A DNA stretch of 9,872 bases, from NCBI GenBank assembly GCA_002305015.1, contig DBPW01000015.1:1-9872 (forward strand). Direction: 5' to 3'. A program made the translations under genes and the position numbers. Origin of the DNA: Bacteroidales bacterium UBA1410 (GTDB lineage: Bacteria > Bacteroidota > Bacteroidia > Bacteroidales > Dysgonomonadaceae). Numbering within the stretch: position 1 is the stretch's first letter; the number at the start of each line of letters is the position of its first letter. The notes under the pieces were generated by a model. The model saw only the letters and a program-made list of their open reading frames with translations, did no database searches and had not been told where the DNA came from. This document shows, one piece after another, positions 1 through 7,951 of this stretch.

Positions 1-31
1 CTATTTATAGGAGAAAGATACAATAAAATAA

Positions 32-53
32 AAAGGTATCCGAAGATACCTTT
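32..53 (-). terminator. Intrinsic terminator with UUCG tetraloop
   Basis: Read on the minus strand, a perfect 9-bp stem (AAAGGTATC / GATACCTTT) closes a TTCG loop, a very stable RNA tetraloop. It is followed at once by a T-rich tract (TTATTTTATT). It lies about 35 bases after the TAA of the peptidase/propeller/barrel gene and very probably ends that transcript. Confidence 0.85.
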
Positions 54-78
54 ATAAAAATCGTCTATAAAAATCGTC
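53..78. repeat. Tandem duplication of a 13-base unit
   Basis: The unit TATAAAAATCGTC occurs twice in exact head-to-tail copies (53-65 and 66-78), between the stop codon of the outer-membrane protein gene and its terminator. It looks like a small slippage duplication in the 3' untranslated region. No function is evident. Confidence 0.8.
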
Positions 79-88
79 ATAAAGGGGT

Positions 89-3000
89 TTACCATCCCGG
101 AACGAAATTGATGCCGAACATGCCGTTGCTGAAGCCGCCGTTTTGGAAAGGAATGGCATAATAAGGCTCAATTACCAGATACCCAAACAAATTTATTCTG
201 AACGAAGCGCCGGCACTGAATACCGGGATGCGTTCATTGAAATCGGAGGTTTGCCATTTCAACGCTATATTATCGCCTTTGTTCCAGGCCAGACCGCCAT
301 CGAAAAACAAGTTGAAGTCGGTTAAAAAAATGTTCGATTTGATGGGCGCCAACACTTTTGGCCCCGAAAACGGGAATCGTAATTCGGCATTTATCACGGC
401 AATTCTCGAACCCGCAAGATTGGATACGTTAAACGAATTGTAGCCTGCTGAACCACTTGTACCCCCATATATCGAAATATCTTCATAACCTCTCACCAAC
501 CAAGGATATCCCAGATACATGGGAGATGCTTTCTCAATTTCAGACGTGCTTCCGTATAAGCCGTTATGATACAGGCGAAAAGCAAATCCTACCGGTTTAG
601 AGAAATAATATCTCCGATAATCCAGCAAAATATTGAAAAGGTTGATATTCCCGAAATATCGTTCAATTTGATACCGCGATCGGTGACCTGCCAATGGCGC
701 AGTCATGCCGAAATAGGAATTATCGGTCACATAAGCCAAATAAGCAGTCTGAAAATTGGTACCGGGCGGAGAAGGCAGCTTTTCTCTCTTTCCGCCAAAG
801 GAATAGCCCAACGCATCGTAATAATTATGATACCTGTCGATGCGGTAGGAATACCACGAAGCCGAGACCCCACCCTCCACGCGTCGGGTTTGCGAGATCG
901 GGTAATACATGAATGCCGAAACGTTGTCTTCGAACATACGGATATAATCCAGCACCAGATCATCGGCAATGAATTCTTCCTTATCGATTTGCAACGTATC
1001 TACAGTCCAAAACATGTTTCCGCTGCGATAGGGAATATGCGAAACCGAAGCCCCCCATTTCATTTTGTTGCTTTGATTTACATAGGCTACCTGCCCGCCG
1101 AAATCGTATATTTCCCCGTTGAGCGATAAAGAGGTATATAGCTGATGATCACCTATCATATCGCTGAAAAGCATGTACACGCTCCCGGCCATATCGGTTC
1201 TGTTGAAGCTGGGTCCTGTGGAGATGCCCACACCAACCGAATTGGAGATGTAATCGAGTTTCAGCTTGGGTCGATAAGGCAATTCTTCGAGAGAGTCAAC
1301 CGGTAATGCAATTGCCGGAAACCGGTTGCATAACGCCGAATCCACGATATTGACGGAAAGATGTTTCAGTACGGGAAGCGTGCCTGCATCGAAATTTACC
1401 GCATATTTATCTACTTCTACAGGATTGAAATCCCTGTCGTTGGCGGTATATATTTCGTAGTTTTTATTGAAATAATGGGTATAGGCAATCAAGCCGTTTG
1501 CTCGGTCGGTGCTGATTGCCGGAGAAAACAACGTGATGCCGCTTATTCCGGTCAGGTATTCGGTAAGTCGGTAAACTTTATCGGTTTGTAAATCGTATTT
1601 ATACAGATTTCTAAACCCGTCGGCATCCGACAAGAAATAGATGAAACGACTATCGGGAGAGAATCGGGGATTTAAATTGTCGGCTTTGGGAAATACATCG
1701 ATGACCCTGCTTTCGCCGGTTTCAACATTTAAAAGGGTAAGATTGAAGCAGTATTTTTTGGACTGATCGGCACAAATGGCTTCGGTTGAATATACAATAT
1801 ACTTGCCGTCGGGCGACCACGAAGGGTGAATATTGGAAAACAGATCGTGGGTGAGTTTTCGGGTTTTTTTGGTTTCGAAATCGTAGAGATACAAATCGCC
1901 GACCCCTTCGTTTAAGCCGGTAAAAACCACATATTTGCCGTCAGGAGACCATTCGGGATTGGAAAAAGCCGGCACTTCTTTTATTTCTATCAGCTCTGTT
2001 TTTCTTTTATCGATATCCACTATCGTAAGTTTGTTTCGTCCTTCGCTATACACTACGAAAGCGAATTTTTTGCTGTCGGGCGACCAGGTTCCTCCCGATT
2101 CGATGAAGCTGAAATCGTCGATCTCGCTATTGCGGGTTACGCTGGAGAGTTTTTTGATGATTTTTCCCGTTCGTGCGTCAGCCAAAAACAAATCCAGTGC
2201 AAAAATGCTTTTGTCGGAAAAGAAGGCCAGGTATTTTCCGTCGGGACTCAGCGAGGGACAAACATTGGTGGAACTGCCGTTTTTTTCGGAGATGATTTTG
2301 TTTCCCGCCAAGGTGTAGGTAGAATCTTTCATGAATTGTTTGTAGTGATTTTCGGTAGCAACCAACCACATTCCCGACAAGGTTTTCGTATTGAAATGAA
2401 ACACACTGTCGATGGCAGCATCCAGTCCCCATAGGGCGGTTTGCTCAAAAAGAGGCATAATGATGGTGTCTCCCCAGGTTTTTCCGATAAATGCCCATAA
2501 CGCCTGCCCGTATCGATAAGGAAAATATTCCGAAGGATTGGCCAAATCGTCAATGGTGGGAAATTTTTTATTGAGAATGGCATCTCTCATCCACATGGAA
2601 GTGTTGGGATCGACACTGCCGATCGACAGGTATTCGGCCATTCCTTCCACCATCCATAAAGGCAGGTTGTTGATCGAATAATTAACGGAATCGGAATGCA
2701 ATAATTTATTGTATTGAAAAGCATGCACCAATTCATGACCGAGCACATGGTCACTTTGATACAGCGTAGGTGCAAAAGGCAGGATGACGCGTTGTTTCAA
2801 ACTTTCCGTAACGCCGCCTGTACCTTCACTTATGATGCTGCTGATGGCGTTGGTTTGCTGGAAATCGGCATGATGCGAATAAAGAATAATGGGGTTTTTT
2901 ATCCGGAAAGTATCGTTGAATATTTGCTGATGCATGGTGTACCACTCTTCGGCCCAACCGGTAAAATAGTTGAGCATCGTATCGTTTTTCAGGTAATGAT

Positions 3001-3154
3001 GAATTTCGAAATGGGGTGACCGGACTACCTCAAATTTAAATTTTTTGTAACTGGGTTTGTTTCGCCCAAAATACTGTGCATGCGTTGCAAACGTACTCAT
3101 TTGCAGGATGGTTATGGCAGCAATTAACGCCGCCTTGGCATTTAAATTCTTCAT
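89..3154 (-). CDS. Outer-membrane protein with peptidase-MA-like, PD40 beta-propeller and Omp85-like barrel domains
   Basis: The 1021-residue protein begins with a signal peptide (about residues 1-26, ending THA-Q). Residues ~40-270 resemble the peptidase MA / gluzincin fold, with the zinc motif HELVH at 140-144 and a downstream WMVEGMAEY segment (167-175) whose E170 is the likely third ligand. Residues ~285-575 form a TolB/PD40-like beta-propeller: SPDG/SPDS blade motifs recur near 303, 358, 403, 447 and 499, and a degenerate one near 544. C461 and C469 might form a disulfide. Residues ~630-1021 look like an Omp85-superfamily barrel, with VRGY at 887-890 (like the conserved L6 VRGF/Y motif), FDGG at 951-954, and a terminal Trp. 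There is no room for a full POTRA domain between propeller and barrel. A purine-rich GGGAGGGAGAG precedes the chosen ATG. The domains are clear from motifs; the substrate and role are unknown. It may be an anchored surface or periplasmic protease, or a type-V-like self-exporting protein. Confidence 0.85.
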   Translation of the reverse strand: MKNLNAKAALIAAITILQMSTFATHAQYFGRNKPSYKKFKFEVVRSPHFEIHHYLKNDTMLNYFTGWAEEWYTMHQQIFNDTFRIKNPIILYSHHADFQQTNAISSIISEGTGGVTESLKQRVILPFAPTLYQSDHVLGHELVHAFQYNKLLHSDSVNYSINNLPLWMVEGMAEYLSIGSVDPNTSMWMRDAILNKKFPTIDDLANPSEYFPYRYGQALWAFIGKTWGDTIIMPLFEQTALWGLDAAIDSVFHFNTKTLSGMWLVATENHYKQFMKDSTYTLAGNKIISEKNGSSTNVCPSLSPDGKYLAFFSDKSIFALDLFLADARTGKIIKKLSSVTRNSEIDDFSFIESGGTWSPDSKKFAFVVYSEGRNKLTIVDIDKRKTELIEIKEVPAFSNPEWSPDGKYVVFTGLNEGVGDLYLYDFETKKTRKLTHDLFSNIHPSWSPDGKYIVYSTEAICADQSKKYCFNLTLLNVETGESRVIDVFPKADNLNPRFSPDSRFIYFLSDADGFRNLYKYDLQTDKVYRLTEYLTGISGITLFSPAISTDRANGLIAYTHYFNKNYEIYTANDRDFNPVEVDKYAVNFDAGTLPVLKHLSVNIVDSALCNRFPAIALPVDSLEELPYRPKLKLDYISNSVGVGISTGPSFNRTDMAGSVYMLFSDMIGDHQLYTSLSLNGEIYDFGGQVAYVNQSNKMKWGASVSHIPYRSGNMFWTVDTLQIDKEEFIADDLVLDYIRMFEDNVSAFMYYPISQTRRVEGGVSASWYSYRIDRYHNYYDALGYSFGGKREKLPSPPGTNFQTAYLAYVTDNSYFGMTAPLAGHRSRYQIERYFGNINLFNILLDYRRYYFSKPVGFAFRLYHNGLYGSTSEIEKASPMYLGYPWLVRGYEDISIYGGTSGSAGYNSFNVSNLAGSRIAVINAELRFPFSGPKVLAPIKSNIFLTDFNLFFDGGLAWNKGDNIALKWQTSDFNERIPVFSAGASFRINLFGYLVIEPYYAIPFQNGGFSNGMFGINFVPGW

Positions 3155-3194
3155 AACTCTCCCTCCCCTTCGTATTTTTATGATATCATTGATT

Positions 3195-3212
3195 TAACGC
3201 TTGATAGCGTTA
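3195..3212. promoter_or_regulatory. Small perfect inverted repeat in the nnr / outer-membrane-protein gap
   Basis: The arms TAACGCT and AGCGTTA (7 bp, perfect) flank a 4-base loop. The repeat sits 38 bases after the nnr stop and 40 bases before the next start. No T-tract follows on the minus strand, so it is a weak terminator candidate. It could be an operator or a leader hairpin. A separate 10-base palindrome, ATGATATCAT, lies nearby at 3180-3189. I found no good TAnnTTTG box in this 96-base gap. Confidence 0.4.
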
Positions 3213-3250
3213 CATGTTCACGGAAGAGCGGAAAATTTTGTACAGAGCCC

Positions 3251-4762
3251 TTATTTTTTAATCATTCCGTTTTCAATGCAAAAATAAGCATTACCTATGT
3301 TGTCGATAATATCCGATGCAACAAAACTGCGCGGATGGATGGTTTGTTGCGTTAGATTTGCCGTTAAACCGTGAAGATAAACACCTGTTTTGGCTGCATG
3401 AACGGGTTCGTAACCCTGTGCCAATAAAGAGGCGATCATTCCGGTGAGTACATCGCCGCTGCCTGCAGTAGCCAGAGCGGGGGTTCCCGAATCGTTGACG
3501 TACAAATTTTCGGAATCGATAATCAACGAATAAGCGCCTTTGATGATGACGATGAGTTGATGTTTTTGTGCGAATGCGGTTGCTTTATCTATTTTTTCAT
3601 AGTCGTCGCACCATTCGCCTATCAATCTCGAAAGTTCTTTCGGATGCGGCGTTAAGATGGTTTTTGGGGGTAAAAGAGCGAACCATTCGGGATGTAGCGA
3701 CAGCATATTCAAACCGTCGGCATCGATTACCATCGGTACAGGGTTTCTCTGCAAAAACCGGTAAAAAGCCTGTTGCGTTTCTTCCCGTTTTCCCATGCCG
3801 ACGCCGATGCCGATGGCATGGGGATTAATGTCATAATCGATATCGGTAATGAAGGCATTATTGGTATCCTCGATCGCCATCGCTTCGGGGATATAGGTCT
3901 GAATGACCGGCGTGGCGCATTTGGGCAAATAAGCCGTAACCAAACCGCAGCCGGTTTTCAATGCCGCTTTAGAAGCCAAACATACGGCACCCGATTTTCC
4001 TAAGCTGCCGCCAATAATGAGGGCATGGCCCTGTGTGCCTTTGTGGGCAAATTTGGATAAGGGTTTTAAAAGTTCCCGGATATCTTTTTTTTCGATGAGG
4101 AAACGGTTGGTGGAAGCTTCTTCGATCGCTTTTTCGCTTAAACCGATATTTACAATCGTTACATTGCCTACAAAACGATAATTATCGGGCAAATACAACG
4201 CAAGTTTAGGAATTTGAAACGTAACGGTTTCGTCTGCTTCAACGGCAAATGTGGTTTTTTTATCGAGAAACAACCCGCTGGGAATGTCGATACTGACAAT
4301 GGTTTTGCCGCTTTCGTTCATTTTTTTTATCACTTCGGCAGCTATACCCGTAATTTCTCGCGATAAGCCTGTTCCGAAAAGCGCATCGATCAGTATTTCG
4401 TATTCCGAAAAATTCGGAATCTCTTTCTCTTTCGTAATCCGTTTAAAAGGGACGTTTTCTGCTTTTACGCGGCGAACATTATGTGCGCAATCTTCGGTGT
4501 AATTCTCGCTATATTCAACAACACACGCCTGTACGCGATAACCGGCTTTGTGAAGCAGGCGGGCAACCATCAGCCCATCGCCGCCGTTGTTGCCAACCCC
4601 CGACAAAATGAGGATAGCGCTGTTTTTGTCGGTATATTTTTTGATAAACCAATCGTAAAAGGCACCGGCTGCACGTTTCATTAATTCAAGCGATGAAATT
4701 CCTTCATAATGAATGGTTTTTGCATCTATTTCTCTGATTTGTCGGGCAGAAAGAATCTTCAT
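3251..4762 (-). CDS. nnr: Bifunctional NAD(P)HX epimerase / ADP-dependent NAD(P)HX dehydratase
   Basis: This cytosolic enzyme repairs hydrated NADH and NADPH (NAD(P)HX), which arise by side reactions or heat. The N-terminal YjeF_N half (~1-225) interconverts the R and S epimers and shows GVGNNGGDG at 55-63, DALFGTGL at 126-133 and SIDIPSG at 157-163. The C-terminal ribokinase-like half (~235-500) dehydrates the S epimer using ADP and shows KGTQGHALIIGGS at 241-253, GVGMG at 320-324, VIDADGLN at 345-352, LTPHPKE at 370-376 and the signature ATAGSGDVLTG at 431-441 with the catalytic Asp437. The length of 503 residues is normal for the fused bacterial form and no key motif is missing. AAGGAT lies about 6 bases before the ATG. 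The gene follows the bacteriohemerythrin gene by 27 bases with no separate promoter seen, so the two are probably co-transcribed. Confidence 0.95.
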   Translation of the reverse strand: MKILSARQIREIDAKTIHYEGISSLELMKRAAGAFYDWFIKKYTDKNSAILILSGVGNNGGDGLMVARLLHKAGYRVQACVVEYSENYTEDCAHNVRRVKAENVPFKRITKEKEIPNFSEYEILIDALFGTGLSREITGIAAEVIKKMNESGKTIVSIDIPSGLFLDKKTTFAVEADETVTFQIPKLALYLPDNYRFVGNVTIVNIGLSEKAIEEASTNRFLIEKKDIRELLKPLSKFAHKGTQGHALIIGGSLGKSGAVCLASKAALKTGCGLVTAYLPKCATPVIQTYIPEAMAIEDTNNAFITDIDYDINPHAIGIGVGMGKREETQQAFYRFLQRNPVPMVIDADGLNMLSLHPEWFALLPPKTILTPHPKELSRLIGEWCDDYEKIDKATAFAQKHQLIVIIKGAYSLIIDSENLYVNDSGTPALATAGSGDVLTGMIASLLAQGYEPVHAAKTGVYLHGLTANLTQQTIHPRSFVASDIIDNIGNAYFCIENGMIKK

Positions 4763-4789
4763 ATACTATCCTTATCCTTTTTATGTGGA

Positions 4790-5224
4790 TTAATTTGTTT
4801 TTTCTTGATTCAGATATTTCTTAATGGAAGGCACATATTTTGCATCCACTTCCGCAATATGTTTCAATAACCATTTTCGAAGAAAGTTCACCATATCGGT
4901 TTCGAGGGTCGAACCTCCAAATAGAATAGAAGTTTTAAAATCGTTAATTTTTTGCCTGAAGATCTGATGTTGGTAGATATGTTCTTCTATTTCATCGAAA
5001 TTGGCCTTCTCCATCAATGTTTCTTCTGTATTGAAATGGTAACAACTGTATTCTTCCAATTCTTCAACTATTTGCTTGAAATCGGCAGACTCATTTTTGG
5101 CCGCTTTTTCGTTCAAGCAGTTAAAAATGCCAATCAGTCGTTGATGTTCGGCATCGATTTTTTCGATTCCGAACACAAAAGGACGATAATTAATATCTTC
5201 ATTGTTTTTGCCGTTCTGATTCAT
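4790..5224 (-). CDS. Bacteriohemerythrin, single-domain diiron O2-binding protein
   Basis: The 144-residue protein is a single hemerythrin four-helix bundle. All expected diiron ligands can be placed: H27 in IDAEHQRL, H63 and E67 in HFNTEE, H82 and H86 in HIYQH, and H122 and D127 in HIAEVD. Spacing fits the bacteriohemerythrin pattern. Such proteins bind O2 reversibly between two iron atoms in the cytosol and may serve in oxygen storage, delivery or sensing; NO or iron roles are also proposed for the family. There is no fused signalling domain, signal peptide or membrane segment. The aromatic residue usually found near the N-terminal VGI motif is replaced here by a YRPFVFGI context without Trp. 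The start ATG follows a 90-base gap holding a promoter candidate. In an anaerobic or microaerophilic Bacteroidota it would plausibly scavenge oxygen. The specific role is inferred. Confidence 0.92.
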   Translation of the reverse strand: MNQNGKNNEDINYRPFVFGIEKIDAEHQRLIGIFNCLNEKAAKNESADFKQIVEELEEYSCYHFNTEETLMEKANFDEIEEHIYQHQIFRQKINDFKTSILFGGSTLETDMVNFLRKWLLKHIAEVDAKYVPSIKKYLNQEKTN

Positions 5225-5300
5225 AAATGTAGAAAATTAATGGGTTATCGTGTTTCTATTCCAATGTTATTGTAAAAAGCGGATTAAGAATCGACACATC

Positions 5301-5308
5301 CAAAAATA
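5301..5308 (-). promoter_or_regulatory. Candidate -7 box for the bacteriohemerythrin-nnr unit
   Basis: On the minus strand this is TATTTTTG, an exact match to the Bacteroidota -7 consensus TAnnTTTG, 76 bases before the hemerythrin ATG. The matching -33 region is weak: a TTCG lies 20 bases upstream where TTTG is expected, within the palindrome at the end of the glycosyltransferase gene. A single short motif in A/T-rich DNA can arise by chance, but its position, directly after the preceding operon, is right. Confidence 0.45.
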
Positions 5309-5314
5309 TCCCTT

Positions 5315-6745
5315 TTAAGGGTTCGGACCGAACCCTTTTCGTTGCATATTCCCCCATGTATGTCTGTTCTTTTTTCTGAAAAAATAATCGATGTTACCTT
5401 GCAACGAAAAAAACGTATTCATCGGTTGATATATAAATACTTCCAATACCGAAAGAAAAAGCGTGGCAGTCAGGTACCCCAAATTATTATATTTATTGTA
5501 ATAGATCGATTCGAGAAGAACAGCATAAAAAACATACATCACCGCAAAAGTGAGCACAAAAAGAGTCATGATTAGAAAGACGTAAAAATCTACAAGGCCC
5601 AAACACGTCAGCACAATAACGTAAGCTATCCCAACAACTTGAATGAGTGGCGCCAGCCATTCAAAAAAAATCCAATAAGGAAAGCTGATCATTCCTATTC
5701 TACCGAATTTGGGATTGAAAGCCATTTTCAGATGTTTACGTATGGTTTCTATGGCTCCTCTTGTCCACCGGTTTCGTTGACGCGAGAGCACTTTCAACGA
5801 TTCGGGAACCTCAGTCCAACAAAGCGGATCGGGTATGAAAGCGATTTTGTATTTTTCTTTCGTTACCTCGTGCATATAGCGGCGCATTCTGACAACCAGC
5901 TCCAAGTCTTCCCCCACGGTTTGAATATCGTAGCCTCCTGCATCCAGCGCCGTTTTTCTGTCGAACATGCCAAAAGCACCCGATATAATCAACAGTCCGT
6001 TGATTCTGCTCCAAGCCATTCTGCCCAAGGTGAAGGCTCTGAAGTATTCGATGGTTTGGTATTTTGCCCAAATGTTTTTCGGAAAATTCACTTTCACAAT
6101 GCGGCCGTTTGCTACTTCACACGAATTAGCTACTCGTATAACTCCTCCTGAAGCAATCACTTTAACTTTTGTCTCCTCCATAAAGGGTTTTACCATTCTC
6201 AACAAGGCGTCAGGTTCCAATATCGTGTCCACATCAACGGCAAGAAACAAATCGCTTGTGATGTAGTTCAAGCCGGCATTCAGTGCATCGGCTTTCCCTC
6301 CATTTTCTTTATCGATAATCGTAAGATGATTATAAGCAATATTTTGCGATTTGTAAATCCCTCTTATTTTTTTTGTCGCCAACGTTTGCTCATAGGTCGA
6401 ATCGGTTTTGACCAGATTAAAATAGGAAATAATTTTCTGAAGTGTGCCGTCTCTGCTCCCGTCGTTAATTATGACAACTTCAAAATTAGGATATTTCAAA
6501 CTTAGCAGGCAGTTGATATTCTCGATGATTGTGCTTTCTTCATTATAGGCAGGGGCTACAACCGATATCGAAGGCAGTTTGGGGAAACTCAATATTCGGA
6601 TAAAATCGGGCAATCTGTTTCGCGTATGATATTTCTTGAGTTCTGAGGTGGACATCAGTGCTATAACTATATACGAGATAAACAGCATACAAGCGTACAC
6701 GAAAATAAAAATGTTCAAAATTTTGATGACAAGCGGCAGTTCCAT
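5315..6745 (-). CDS. Membrane-embedded processive glycosyltransferase family 2 (PgaC/BcsA/hyaluronan-synthase type)
   Basis: The 476-residue protein has one N-terminal TM segment (~7-31), a cytosolic GT-A domain (~57-330) and three or four C-terminal TM segments (~354-384, 386-410, 423-443). The catalytic motifs are in order: NDGSRDGT at 94-101 (D95, nucleotide binding), KENGGKADALNAG at 146-158, DVD at 171-173 (the DxD metal site), GED at 278-280 (probable general base) and QRNRW at 323-327 (the QxxRW motif of processive synthases). Such enzymes polymerise a nucleotide-activated sugar and push the chain through the membrane. The sugar cannot be told from sequence; poly-N-acetylglucosamine-like is a guess from the PgaC resemblance. 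There is no PilZ domain and no linked polysaccharide deacetylase in view. The start lies 5 bases after the HEAT-repeat gene stop, with an A-rich spacer, so the gene is translated from the same mRNA as the three genes before it. Confidence 0.9.
   Translation of the reverse strand: MELPLVIKILNIFIFVYACMLFISYIVIALMSTSELKKYHTRNRLPDFIRILSFPKLPSISVVAPAYNEESTIIENINCLLSLKYPNFEVVIINDGSRDGTLQKIISYFNLVKTDSTYEQTLATKKIRGIYKSQNIAYNHLTIIDKENGGKADALNAGLNYITSDLFLAVDVDTILEPDALLRMVKPFMEETKVKVIASGGVIRVANSCEVANGRIVKVNFPKNIWAKYQTIEYFRAFTLGRMAWSRINGLLIISGAFGMFDRKTALDAGGYDIQTVGEDLELVVRMRRYMHEVTKEKYKIAFIPDPLCWTEVPESLKVLSRQRNRWTRGAIETIRKHLKMAFNPKFGRIGMISFPYWIFFEWLAPLIQVVGIAYVIVLTCLGLVDFYVFLIMTLFVLTFAVMYVFYAVLLESIYYNKYNNLGYLTATLFLSVLEVFIYQPMNTFFSLQGNIDYFFRKKNRHTWGNMQRKGFGPNP
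5317..5337 (-). terminator. Palindromic hairpin overlapping the glycosyltransferase stop codon
   Basis: The arms AAGGGTTCGG and CCGAACCCTT pair perfectly around a single central base; as RNA this would be a 9-bp stem with a 3-base loop. The hairpin encodes the last residues (GFGPNP) and reaches into the TAA. No immediate T-tract follows; a run of five T comes 10 bases later, inside the next promoter candidate. It probably marks the 3' end of the four-gene operon as a terminator or RNA-stabilising hairpin, but a protein-binding operator for the downstream hemerythrin promoter is equally possible. Confidence 0.5.
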
Positions 6746-6750
6746 TTTTT

Positions 6751-7950
6751 CTACAGATAAAAGTCGGTTATATGTTTATAAGCATTTCGAATCGATTCGT
6801 TTTCGTGATTCATATAGTTGAAGGCAAAACTTAAGTCCATTTTGATTAAGTTTTCCATTGCTTTGATTTTAATATCCATGGGATAATTCAAAATCAGTTC
6901 ATTAAAGAATGGATAAACAAAATCCTTTTCATTTTTTTGCGCCATTACGTCGATGAGCTTCGTTTGTACACTTTTTCCCATATCGTCGAAATGATGCATA
7001 AGCGCTATGAAATCTTCTTTTTCATCGGCAAACGCAATAATTGCCAAGTAGGCTTCCTCTCTCACCAGGGGGGTTTCATCGTCCATCATGGGTAGAACCA
7101 ACGGTTTATATTCTTTTTTTTGCTGCATTACCGCCAATCTGATCCCTATTGCCCTCACCACAGCATTGGAAGACGAAAATAGCGAATCGAAACCAATGTT
7201 TCGGTAATGTTTGGCCGCATTCACAATCACGTTGAAATCCAATAAAGATAAGCTATGGGGGTAGGTAGCCAAAAAACCCAAATCGCTATCCGGATTGACT
7301 TTCACATAGGCTTGAACAGCTTCCGATCTGATCATCTCGTTTTTGCTATGGATATAGTTGGATATTAATGGACTGAGTTCCGATAATTGAAAATCTCCTG
7401 CTACTCTTAAGGCAAACATTTTGTCTCTGACGTAAGGCGACCGCAGGTCTTTTTTCACGAGAGCATCGAAATGTATTTCATGAAAAAGAACGATGCAATC
7501 GTTTCTTACTTTCCCTTTTGTGAGGACTGCGATGATTCTTAGTTGGTTGACAAATAATCTTTTTTCGGATTTCGATTTTAGGAGCGCCATGAACTTTTTT
7601 GCATCCCCTGTCGAACTTTCTTTCGTTAAATAATCCATAATCCGATTCAGCGAGGCTCGATTAAATTCTTGCTCTTTTTTGTCCGTGAACAACCTTCGGG
7701 CAGTTCCCACATATACCGAAAACAGTTCGAGAACAGTGATCGATATAAACACCAAAATCAGCGCCTGCACCACATAAAGCAACCCGTGGGTGTGACTTAC
7801 TATCGGATAAACCGGATTATGAAAGATGAAGTACGGATTGGTGATGTCTTTGTGTCCAAGATAGAGGAACGTCAGCACAAACACCGCCCCTCCTATGGCT
7901 ACCACCACCCAAGGGGAAAGGTATTTCCGGTAAATTCCTGCAAATCTCAT
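6751..7950 (-). CDS. Inner-membrane protein with HEAT-like repeats
   Basis: The 399-residue protein has two predicted TM helices (~14-31 and ~56-77) joined by a short loop (32-55), so both ends should lie on the same side, probably the cytosol. Residues ~100-395 are almost entirely alpha-helical and contain HEAT/ARM-like repeat pairs, the clearest being ~173-200 (VRDKMFALRVAG), ~204-230 (MIRSEAVQAYVKV), ~262-278 (VVRAIGIRLAV), ~295-312 (LVREEAYLAIIAF) and ~358-380 (IKIKAMENLIKM). Each has the typical V/I-R-x-x-A opening of a HEAT helix. No catalytic motif is visible. It starts one base after the TGA of the YaiO-like gene and ends 5 bases before the glycosyltransferase ATG, so the three are surely co-expressed. 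HEAT solenoids bind proteins; the natural inference is a scaffold that docks on the synthase or the receiver protein. That role is inferred from position only. Confidence 0.8.
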   Translation of the reverse strand: MRFAGIYRKYLSPWVVVAIGGAVFVLTFLYLGHKDITNPYFIFHNPVYPIVSHTHGLLYVVQALILVFISITVLELFSVYVGTARRLFTDKKEQEFNRASLNRIMDYLTKESSTGDAKKFMALLKSKSEKRLFVNQLRIIAVLTKGKVRNDCIVLFHEIHFDALVKKDLRSPYVRDKMFALRVAGDFQLSELSPLISNYIHSKNEMIRSEAVQAYVKVNPDSDLGFLATYPHSLSLLDFNVIVNAAKHYRNIGFDSLFSSSNAVVRAIGIRLAVMQQKKEYKPLVLPMMDDETPLVREEAYLAIIAFADEKEDFIALMHHFDDMGKSVQTKLIDVMAQKNEKDFVYPFFNELILNYPMDIKIKAMENLIKMDLSFAFNYMNHENESIRNAYKHITDFYL

Positions 7951-7951
7951 A

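Noticed and set aside
566..1129. Open frame of 187 codons on the plus strand
   Set aside because: It is antisense to the barrel region of the outer-membrane protein gene and has no recognisable motif; a shadow frame.
4321..4328. Run of eight T (A in the gene) inside nnr as a phase-variation tract
   Set aside because: Runs of seven or eight A/T are common in this sequence and fit Ile-Lys-Lys-Met codons in a housekeeping gene; nothing points to switching.
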